From Plectosphaerella cucumerina (taxonomy: Eukaryota > Ascomycota > Sordariomycetes > Glomerellales > Plectosphaerellaceae): DNA of 64,000 nt. Positions 9,656 through 19,300 of this stretch are shown piece after piece; position 1 is the stretch's first letter, and each line of letters opens with the position of its first letter. The notes under the pieces were generated by a model. The model saw only the letters and a program-made list of their open reading frames with translations. It searched no databases and was not told the DNA's origin. The stretch is taken from assembly GCA_020746995.1 (NCBI GenBank), contig JAGPXD010000003.1:496001-560000 (forward strand), given 5' to 3'. Position numbers and translations under genes: made by a program.

Positions 9656-12072
9656 ATGCCGCCTGCGGATGACAACACTTCTGCGGGCTCTCGAGGAAGA
9701 CGGCGGTCGCACCACGCCTGTCTCAACTGCAGGTGAGTTGACGTTTCAATCGGAGTGCGGGGATCAATGACGATGATGAGTTTGGGCTGACAGCCTCCGC
9801 CAGACGGAAGAAGACCCGGTGCCCGGGCGAGAAGCCGCAATGCTCCAGCTGCGTGCGGTTGCAGCAGGCATGCTCGTACCCGGCGGTGAAGCCGTCCCAG
9901 AACGGGCGATCAGTCAGTACTTCATTCTCGAAATGAGCAGGCGAAGAGACTGACGACGACAGGATGAGAGACTCCAGAACCTGGAGGAGAAGCTGGACCT
10001 TCTGCTGTCCGGCGGCAGCCTGTAAAGCGACCACTTGCGCATCGTCCCGACGGACGGTCAGTCTGACCCGGTTTCACAGGCCGAACCACAACCCCCCGCG
10101 GCATCGTCGCGGCCGTTCCTTCGAAGATGCCGCTACCGATAACTCTGAAAAGTCCTACTCGACCACGCCGCCCGGCCGCGAGACGAGCTTCGCCACCGAG
10201 AACCCTTTCGCTATCTCCTTCGACTCGGACATGACAAACCTTCGCCCCGACCGTTCCGACATGGCCGCCGGCATCAATCTCTACTTCAAGTACTGCCATC
10301 GCCAGCCGGTGTGGTGCTTCGAGCGCGACGAGGTCGGCGACTTTGGCGGGCTTCCTGAGGAGTTGGCCTGCAGTATTCTGGCGCTGACCTCTCGCTTCTC
10401 TGAGAAGAGAGACCATTTGCAACTGTATGGCAATAATGCCAAGACGCTCATCATGCTGCGCATTGCCAACGGGACCGTCGACCTTACTACTGTTGAGAGT
10501 CTGTGTTTGCTATCGTACTCATCTTTCCTCGGTAAGAATACTCCCTCTGGACATTTGAGTCGAATCTGTCACTGATTTCATGGCCTAGACGGCAACGTTC
10601 ATCTCGGCCAGTTCCACCTCGGTCTCGCCTTCCAGCTTTGCCGGTCTGCCATGCTCGACACACAGTCCACATACACCGTCGAAGACTCCAACGCCGAGCG
10701 CAAGAAACGCCTCTTCTGGAGCCTCCAGCTGCTCGAGCAGTACTACGGCCGCCAGGACGGCCTCCTCAGCATCCCCACAGATGTGTGGCGCCCGGCATAC
10801 ACCTCGACAGGCAACAGCCAGATGGAGCTAGACCCCAAGGCACCGCCGCTCCCACAGGACGAGCTCGGCACCACAGCAGCACGCGAGCCGGGCATCTGGA
10901 ACACGAGCGTACACCTGGGCTGGATCTGGAGCCAAGTCCGCCGGTACGTGTCCGACTGCTCTCACAACGTCTGGAAAGAGCCTTGGAGGCACGATTCGAT
11001 GTATGCCAAGGTTCTCTCGGACTTCATGGAGACGGAAAACCGCATACCAATGTGCCACCGCTACGACTCTGTCAAGTTCTTCGAGCGAAAGATGGACGAG
11101 CTGGCCAAGAACCGCGACTACTGGGCCCCATGGCTCAAGGAGCAGTTCACCTACCACGCCATCCCGACGGTTCTCAACCATCCGCTGCTCTACATCGTCG
11201 GCGCACAGCACAATCCGAACCTGGGCATTCCGAATACTTTTTGGCGGCGTTCATCCGAGCAGGCGCTGCTCCATGCCACGTGGATCGTGAGAATGATCGA
11301 TATGGCTGTGGACAAGCAGGTGACCCTGGTCGACCCCTTTTTTGGGCATGCGGCTGCCATTGCAGCGACGGTACATTTGTACTACTGCTGCGCTGCGGCG
11401 CCGAAGCTGAAGCACAAGTCGAACACGGACTTTGCAAAGTGCAGGAGATTCTTGAAGAGCTTCATCCCTTGTTCTTCTGCCTGTGGCGTGCTGGTAAGGA
11501 GTAATCCTGCCCCATGACATGTGCGAGACTGAGCTGACAGCGTGCAGGACCAACACCTCGACTCCATGACCCGAATCGCTGCAGGCACAGAAACTCTGGA
11601 CGTCGAAGATTGGATGCCTTCGCGCATCTACCTCAGCGTCCCCCTAATGTGGAAGATTCTGCAGTTCAATTCGACAACAGAACCCTCAGAGATGCCATCA
11701 TGCGGCCTTCTTGACGCTTCACTCGCCCCCGCCACAACAGTCGACGAGATGGACGATGACTCAACTCTGGAGATCGTCGTAGCAACATCTCCAGAAATCA
11801 CAATCAACACAGCCGACGGCGGGCAGGAGTCTCCGACCCTCTCCTACAAGGGGCCCATCATGACCGCCGCCGCCGCGCCGCCGAGGGAGACCGTTTTCGA
11901 TCCGCCGACGGTCGAGGCCATCGACAGCCTGACCTTCAACACAACGCCTTGGCTCTATGCCGACTCATCGCAGCTGGTGGGGATTAGGGACATGAGTTAC
12001 CCGCAGGCAGAGACGGGGAATGCGTGGTGGGAGGGGGAAAATCTGAACAACATCATGTTCAACCACTTTTAG
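9656..12072 (+). CDS. Zn2Cys6 transcription factor with fungal-specific regulatory domain
   Basis: Six exons (9656-9732, 9804-9912, 9963-10021, 10080-10531, 10589-11493, 11548-12072) join without a frame break into 708 residues. The binuclear zinc cluster is C22-x2-C25-x6-C32-x6-C39-x2-C42-x6-C49 and is split by intron 1 just after C25. A short coiled-coil segment (DERLQNLEEKLDLLLSGG) follows, suggesting dimer formation. The middle resembles the fungal transcription factor domain (INLYFKYCHRQPVWCFERDE, then ERKKRLFWSLQLLEQYYGR). It lies between the two flavoenzyme genes in the same direction. It is the natural candidate regulator of this cluster and of the shared promoter element, but this is inferred only from position and from the CCG/CGG character of the sites. 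Confidence 0.88.
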
Positions 12073-12810
12073 CGACATTTGTACGAAGCGTTTGTTTTGG
12101 ATGTTCTTTTGGGACATTTTTGGACAGGTAGCAACTTGGAACTCCCGGAAGGGATGTGATCTTCGCCACTACCCGGCACCGTGTGGTGCTAGTTGGGATG
12201 TCTTGAGGAAAGTTGTCCAATAATGGCTCCTGGATTACTCTGACTGCTCAAGATGGAAAGTGAGGCTCTGTTCGCCTCCATGATCGTGGGCCAGCTGACG
12301 CAAACACCCAAGCGAGCTTCTCTCAAGGCTCACCGCTCATCCATGGTCACGATGCAGCCCAAACACCGCATGTATCATTCTCGTGACATTCCTCGGATAG
12401 CAAGGTGGCGAGCGCCCCATGAGAATTATCGAGTCGGGTGATGCCCCGCTGTTCAACAACTTACCCAACCCCCCTCCAAGCCCCCCAACCCCCATGACTT
12501 CAGACCACGTCATCTCCCCCGCAAAGCATGGATGCCACGGCACCAGACTAGACTCTAGAGATCAGACACACCCGAGCGTGGGCCAAAGATAGAAGAGGCG
12601 GGGTAAGCTCGTCCGGGAAGGGGGCAGGAAAGAAAACACCGTGATACCTTGGCCGCCGAACCCGGAGTGGGCTTCAGGGTCCAAGTGCCGGGTAGGGGTC
12701 CATCTGTTGTTCCCGCGCCGCATCCGTATCTTGGGTCGCGGCAGCCCAAGGGGGTGGGAAGGGGGGTGGATGGCCATGGGGCGTTCTCGACCCGGCATCG
12801 GTTCCCTTAT

Positions 12811-12826
12811 GCCGATCACATGACCG
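12811..12826 (+). promoter_or_regulatory. Shared cluster promoter element, copy C
   Basis: GCCGATCACATGACCG, identical over 16 bases to copy A, 282 bases upstream of ATG 13108 and about 140 bases upstream of the TATA-like element. Confidence 0.6.
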
Positions 12827-12966
12827 CGATATCGCTCAACCACCGCCAACGCCGCCTCACCTTCTCGCTATCAACGGATACGGGGAACCACACAATGCGA
12901 GGCGTCTGATCATGATTGATGCCACGCGCGGGGAAGCTTTCATCGAGGTGGTGATGTGACGGGCCG

Positions 12967-12973
12967 TTATAAG
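12967..12973 (+). promoter_or_regulatory. TATA-like element of the dimethylglycine dehydrogenase gene
   Basis: TTATAAG lies 135 bases before ATG 13108 and only 18 bases before the in-frame ATG at 12991, so the latter is probably upstream of the transcription start. Confidence 0.45.
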
Positions 12974-13107
12974 TTGGGCATTTCAGTGGTATGGCGAGGA
13001 GCGTATCACGGACACGCCGACCAAAGCCTTCCCCCTATCCTGTGTGCCAACACACTCCCTCTTTCTCCCCCCTCCACAGAACAGTCCCTTCCGGAGGAGC
13101 CAACGCC

Positions 13108-15615
13108 ATGCCCGCCTCCCAGAGCGTCGTCATCATTGGGGCCGGCATCGTCGGCGTCAACATTGCCGACGAGCTCGTCTCCCGCGGATGGACGGACATC
13201 ACCGTCGTCGAGCAGGGGCCCCTGAACATGCCAGGGGGCTCGACCTCTCACGCCCCCGGCCTGGTCTTCCAGACAAACCCCTCAAAGACCATGTCCTCCT
13301 TCGCGAGCTACACCGTCGAGAAGCTGCTCTCCATCGGCTGCTTCAACCAGGTCGGCGGTCTCGAGGTGGCAGCTACCCCCGAGCGGCTCGAGGAGCTGAA
13401 GCGGAAAAAGGGGTACGCCACATCGTGGGGTATCGAGGCACACCTCATCACGGCGGATGAATGTCTCGCCCTTTACCCGCTGCTGAGTAAAGATGTTGTT
13501 CTCGGCGGGCTGCACATCCCCTCTGACGGCCTGGCCCTTGCTGCTCAGGCCGTACAGCGTCTCATTGAGCGCACACGCGCTGCGGGCGTGCGCTATCTCG
13601 AGCTCACTCCTGTTACGGGTATTTTGAGGAAAGGCAATCTCGTGACGGGCGTCGAGACGAAGAATGGCCCCATCGCCGCGGACCTCGTCATCTCCTGCGC
13701 TGGCCTTTGGGGTGTTGAGGTCGGCGCCATGGTCGGCCTTCCCATCCCCTTGCAGCCCGTCGCGCATCAATACGTCAAGACGACGCCCGTGCCGTCACGA
13801 AAGGGGAAGAACCCTCTTCCAAACGGCGCGTCTCTTCCCATCCTCCGCCACCAGGACAAGGACCTGTACTACCGCGAGCATGGCGATGGCTACGGCATCG
13901 GCTACTACGGCCACAGGCCCATGCCGGTTTCTGCGGCATCTCTGGGCGCAACACCGGCCAAAGTGAGCGAGCACGACATGCCGTCGCGGCTGGACTTCAC
14001 GGCAGACGACTTTGTGCCTGCTTGGGAGCTGAGCAAAGAGCTCCTCCCAGATTTGAGGGAGAGCAGCATCGCGAACGGCTTCAACGGCATCATGTCTTTC
14101 ACTCCGGATGGCGGGCCCCTAGTCGGCCGGGCCCCCGGACTCGAAGGCTTCTGGGTCGCAGAGGCCGTGTGGGTGACGCATTCGGCTGGAGTTGCTCGAG
14201 CCCTTGCTCAGGTCTTGACGACAGGCCGCTCCGAGACGGACCTCTCCGAGTGCGAGCTCTCGCGCTTCGAGCAGGTCCAGCTCGCACCTGCATATGTCAC
14301 AGAGACGTCGGTGCAGAACTTTGTCGAAGTCTACGATATCATTCACCCTCTTCAGCCCAGAGAGTCACCTCGGAACCTGCGCGTCACCCCTTTCCATACC
14401 AGACAGAGGGATCTCGGCGCATTCTTCCTCGAGGGAGGTGGGTGGGAAAGGCCACAGTGGTATGAGGCCAACAAGACTCTGCTGAAGGACATTCCGTCGA
14501 GATGGCGGCCTGTCGAGCGCGATGCGTGGTCGTCGCAATTCTATTCGTCCATTGCCGCTGCCGAGGCGTGGAAGACACGGACTGCTGCCGCCATGTTCGA
14601 CCTTACCCCTATTCGCCGGCTGGAGGTTTCAGGGCCTGGTTCCCTTGAGCTTCTCCAGCGCCTGACAACATCAGATGTGTCCAAGGCGCCTGGGAGCGTC
14701 ACCTTCACGCTTCTCCTAGACCAAAAGGGGGGCATCTCGAGCGACATCTTCGTGGCGAGACTAGAGACCGACGTATTCCAGCTGGCGGTCAACGGGCCCA
14801 CGGATACGGCCTACATCGAACGAGAAGCCCGTCTCGCTACCGCAAAGTCTTCAGCTGCATATACCCGCGTCCGCGACATCACTGGCGCGACATGCTGCAT
14901 CGGCCTCTGGGGACCACGGTCTGCTGCCGTCATGGCCACGCTGAGATGTGCCGAGACTCTGAGGAACCTAACACCCTTCCGTCTCAGAGCCATGAACATC
15001 GGCAACATCCCCGTCACGATCATGAGGGTGTCTTTCGTTGGCGAAGACGGTTGGGAGATCCATACGACCGCCGACAACGGACTGCGGCTCTGGGACACCC
15101 TTTGGCAAGCGGGCCAGCAACACGGTGTCGTCGCAGCCGGACGAAGCGCCTTCAACGCCCTGCGACTCGAAGCTGGTTTCCGCAGCTGGGGCTCGGACAT
15201 GTCGACCGAGTACAACCCCTTCGAAGCCGGCGTTGCATTCGCCATCGACCCCGCGAAGAAGGAGTACATCGGTTACGATGCTGTGGTGAAGCTGTCCAAG
15301 AAGAAGCCTTCCAAACAGCTTCGTTGCCTCGTCGTCGACGATGGCAAGTCCGTCGTCATGGGGAAGGAGCCGATCTTCAGCGAGGGCAAGGCGGTGGGAT
15401 ACGTCACCAACGCCGCCTTCGGCTACACCATCGGCAAGCCCATCGCGTATGGACACTTGCCGACTTCCATTCGGGAAGGGGATTCAGTTGAGATTGAGTA
15501 CTTCGGCAGGCGTATCAGGGCTACTGTCACTGCTGAGCCGCTGTATCCGCTTCAGAAGATGGTGAGCAGGCCGAGGCAGGAGAGGCCTCAAGAGGAGTTC
15601 CGAGCCCGGCTTTGA
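13108..15615 (+). CDS. Dimethylglycine/sarcosine dehydrogenase-type flavoprotein with folate-binding domain
   Basis: Intronless, 835 residues. The N-terminal FAD domain opens with VVIIGAGIVGVNIADEL. The histidine in STSHAPGLVFQ corresponds to the His that carries covalent FAD in dimethylglycine dehydrogenase. From about residue 413 the protein becomes a glycine cleavage T-protein (GcvT) aminomethyltransferase-like domain (LTPIRRLEVSGPGSLELLQR at about 496), with its C-terminal barrel from about 739. The family removes an N-methyl group from dimethylglycine or sarcosine and passes the one-carbon unit to tetrahydrofolate. I start at 13108 because the TATA-like element at 12967 makes the ATG at 12991 unlikely. 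That longer form would add 39 Arg/Pro-rich residues that could look like a mitochondrial presequence. The C-terminus is Ala-Arg-Leu, a PTS1-type tail, suggesting peroxisomes instead. Confidence 0.9.
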   Translation: MPASQSVVIIGAGIVGVNIADELVSRGWTDITVVEQGPLNMPGGSTSHAPGLVFQTNPSKTMSSFASYTVEKLLSIGCFNQVGGLEVAATPERLEELKRKKGYATSWGIEAHLITADECLALYPLLSKDVVLGGLHIPSDGLALAAQAVQRLIERTRAAGVRYLELTPVTGILRKGNLVTGVETKNGPIAADLVISCAGLWGVEVGAMVGLPIPLQPVAHQYVKTTPVPSRKGKNPLPNGASLPILRHQDKDLYYREHGDGYGIGYYGHRPMPVSAASLGATPAKVSEHDMPSRLDFTADDFVPAWELSKELLPDLRESSIANGFNGIMSFTPDGGPLVGRAPGLEGFWVAEAVWVTHSAGVARALAQVLTTGRSETDLSECELSRFEQVQLAPAYVTETSVQNFVEVYDIIHPLQPRESPRNLRVTPFHTRQRDLGAFFLEGGGWERPQWYEANKTLLKDIPSRWRPVERDAWSSQFYSSIAAAEAWKTRTAAAMFDLTPIRRLEVSGPGSLELLQRLTTSDVSKAPGSVTFTLLLDQKGGISSDIFVARLETDVFQLAVNGPTDTAYIEREARLATAKSSAAYTRVRDITGATCCIGLWGPRSAAVMATLRCAETLRNLTPFRLRAMNIGNIPVTIMRVSFVGEDGWEIHTTADNGLRLWDTLWQAGQQHGVVAAGRSAFNALRLEAGFRSWGSDMSTEYNPFEAGVAFAIDPAKKEYIGYDAVVKLSKKKPSKQLRCLVVDDGKSVVMGKEPIFSEGKAVGYVTNAAFGYTIGKPIAYGHLPTSIREGDSVEIEYFGRRIRATVTAEPLYPLQKMVSRPRQERPQEEFRARL

Positions 15616-16382
15616 TCTTAAACATCGCATTTCCAGCGTTCCTAATCAAATGAAAGATCCCACATTAAGAAATAAAAGGTATAGATGATGAGTTTGCTTT
15701 CACAGTGCATTCACAAAGTCCTTTGGCCGAGAATGACAACGTGTCTTCGGTGCCAAGCTGGCTGGAGGTCTCAACTCGAAAACTTGGGGCAGTTTCCCAT
15801 GCCATTCAGGTGTGGGCAACAGGCTCCCTCCAGGCTTGTGGGACAGGGCCATGACGGCGTCCAGTCAGTTCTGATGTATGTCTGCAGCCCCCAAAAATTT
15901 CGCCACGCATGAGATCAGCATAGCCACAATATCGCCCGACCATCTTGGTCCCTCCACTCAGGTCGGCAATATCGTTCTCAAGAACAAAGTCTTGACTGGC
16001 TTGAAGATGGTCACGAAGCTGCTTTGGCTTCATATGATTTCTGACCGACGCGCAACCCCTCGATGGAGTTGGACTATTTCCACTTCGACCAGAGAGGATA
16101 TTTGCACTTCTATTGTGAGGTACATGCATGCAGACAGTCGAGCGGGTAAAGGGTTGCACCACTATGCATGTTCCCCTGCCAGGCAGCAGGGTCCAGCGGC
16201 AGGGTCACCCAACGAATCAGCAACGCCAACACATCAGGTCATGCATCTATTACCTCACTTCCCCTCTTCCCGGCATCTCATGTCTTGGATCTTGTCGTTT
16301 AGTCTCTTGGGATGCCTCTTGGGACGACGCTTGCTCATTTGCGGGGAGAGAACGACCAAGCCGTCGCTCGGCCGCCGTGACC
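15616..16382. other. Intergenic region before the NACHT-WD40 gene
   Basis: No gene or recognised element seen. Confidence 0.5.
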
Positions 16383-19300
16383 ATGAGCTTCAGACGCATG
16401 TTCAAAAAGCGCGGGAAGGTTCCCTCCGCCTCGGTTCTTGACGTTCAACGACCAGAGAGTCTGTTGCGACAGTCTAGCGAGCCTTCACAGCGGAGCTATT
16501 CCGACAGCGTCGTGCCCCAGATAGTCGATCAAAAGAGCGACAGCCAAGACAGCAAACCGATGCGACAGCCTCAGACCACCCCTCGCGAAGATGCTACCAA
16601 GTCTCGCGTCTGGGGACAGGCGTACGACCTTCTTCTCACCGAAGATCCTGAGCTTGTTGCGGCATACGAAATGACCCTCATGAAGCTCCAGGGGTCTGAT
16701 CAGGCTGGACGAGGTTCAGGAGCAGATGTCGATCAACCCAGGTCTTTCGACCGACCAGAGGACATGGGCAAGTTCATTGAAAATGGCCTCTCGCGGACGG
16801 AGAGAGAAGCACAAATCAAAGGCAGACTTGGTGAAGCTCTGGCGCTCATCGACCCCATCCGCGACATCGTTTGGCAGGCCGTATACGGTTGCCCCCAAGC
16901 AGCCCTGCCTTGGGTTGGGGTGTGTTTCGTTCTCGAGGTTAGCACCTACGTCCCTCATCTTCAGACTCAAAGTCTAATAATCTAACCCCCACAGATATTG
17001 ATGAACCCCATCACGGAGTCTGCAACGCAGAGGAGTGGCCTCCAGCACATCATTTCCAGGATGCAATGGTATCAGAGCCTGACCGACATACTCTTCCAAA
17101 CATCCACAAGGGGTGCAGCAGCCCAGGCTGGCTTGAGCCTGAGTCTCGAGACTAGCATGGTCCAGCTTTACGCCAACTTTCTCACTTACGTCATGCGGAG
17201 CGTCCGGGTCTATCATCAAAACCGGGTCCTCATCACCCTGCGAGATTTTGTCAAGTACGACGACTGGGGCACTCGGCTTGGGGAGATAAAGCAGGCCGAA
17301 GAAGACGTCAGGAAGGATATCGACATATTCCTTTCTCTCAAGTCCCTCTCCATCTCCACACCCAACAATACCGATGCCATACCGCAAGCCATCGGCAACA
17401 TGACTACAGCTTTCCAAGGATGGAAAAAATCACAAGATGACGAGGAGTGCGCCAGGCTCATCTCTGGCACCGTCGCATCAATCCTGCGGCAGCGTATCTC
17501 AGACAAGAAGGGAGAGCTCTTCCAATCCTGCTGCGACTGGTTCTTCGAAAGCCACGATTTCCAAAATTGGCGGGACGACCCAGCGCAGAAGGTCCTCCTC
17601 GTCACCGGAGGTCCGGGCAAAGGAAAGACCATGCTTCTCTGCTCCCTGATCGACTGGTTCGACAATTATCGCGGTCTCGCCTATTTCTTTTGCCTTGCCG
17701 AGGACTCGTCGACCAACCATCAGGAAGCCGTCCTGAAGGGCCTCATCCGCGAGATCACGAGGAAGATTCCAGAATTGTTCAACCACGTTCGAAGGAATAA
17801 GGAGGAGCTACAACTCAAGGGCCCCAGTGGCGAGCTGGCTCTGTTCAACACCCTCAAGGCCATTGTTGAGGATCCTCTAATGGCAGACGGCATCATTGTC
17901 ATCGACGCCCTCGATGAGTGCAGAGAGTGCAACGCAGGGAGAGAGGGGCTCGCCAGCAAGGATAGGATCCTGCAGCTTGTCTCTCAAACCTCATCGTCCG
18001 GCGTAAAATGGATCTTATCGAGCCGTAACTACCTTACGGCGACCATCCGGCGAAAGATCGGGGCTCAGGGCTCGTTATTCCACCTGGATCTTGACAGCAC
18101 CCTCCCCGAGAAGGCGGTCAGAGAGTTTGTCCGACAGAAGCTGGAACAGTTCCAGGGCTCACTGGAGTACGAGTCTGAGCTTGATGCTAACTCTCAGAGT
18201 GAGATTGAAGCGACCCTTGTGTCAAAGGCAGAGGGGACTTATCTTTACGTCTCGCTGGTCCTCGACGATATACAGCGCGAACTCGAATGGGAGGAACCCA
18301 TCTGCTCTCTCGCCGAGTACATCCAGCAAAAAGTCGAGTCAAAGCCGCAGACCCTGGTTGCCATGTACGAGGCCATGATGAGCCAGATCTGCCGGGAGAA
18401 GAAGGCTGAACACTACCAGGACATCATACGACTTGTCTTTTTGGCAGAGCGGCCCCTCTCCCTCCGCGAGCTTCAATACCTCGTCCAAGATCGCGCCCTC
18501 CGCCAGATAAAGAGCATCGACATGCTGAAGAGGGTTTTCCGGGAGGGCATCTCGTTCCTATCGGTCAAGACGGAGAGTGTATCGTTCATCCACCAGTCTG
18601 CGAGGGACTTCGTCTCCGAGCGTGGCTGGAAGGGCGGTGATAAGCTCTTAGCATATCCCGACGTCCATGAGGGGCACTGGGACATCTTTATCAGCTCGAT
18701 CGAAGTTCTAAGCTCGGCGCTCAGAAGAGACATGTACCAGCTTGGCCACCCAGGAAAGTCGGTCGCAGAAGTCAAGAAGCCCGAGCATGACCCACTGGCC
18801 CCGTGTGTGTACTCCGCTGTCCACCTCGCACACCATCTCGGGGCATCGACAACCAAAGATCATCAGAGCGAGGCATGCAGTATGCTGCTGAGACTCTTCT
18901 CAGAGCATATGCTGCATTGGTTTGAGGCACTCAGCTTGACGGGCGAGCTGATGTCGAGCCTCAACACCATGCAAACTATCATCGACTGGAACGCTGAAAC
19001 GTTTCATCAAACCAGAGTCAGTCTCTTTGCCCGATCTGCTCTCACTGCAAAGCGGATGCAGGCTAACATGGTGTTTCTACAGATGGCTGATGACAGCCTA
19101 CAGCTTGGCCTACTCCTCGAGGATGCTGTTCAGTTGCTCATGATGTTCCGTCCTGGCATCGAAGAGTGTCCTCTCCAGGTTTATACCTCAGCGCTCATAT
19201 TATCTCCCACCTCAAGTCTTGTCAAAAAGACCTTTGTTCGACATCGACCCGCCTGGCTGGTTGGACCAGCGGGCATCGCGTCGGACTGGCCCCAGAACAC

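Larger units (their letters stand above)
12073..13107. other. Upstream region of the dimethylglycine dehydrogenase gene
   Basis: Holds promoter element copy C and a TATA-like TTATAAG. No gene seen. Confidence 0.5.
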
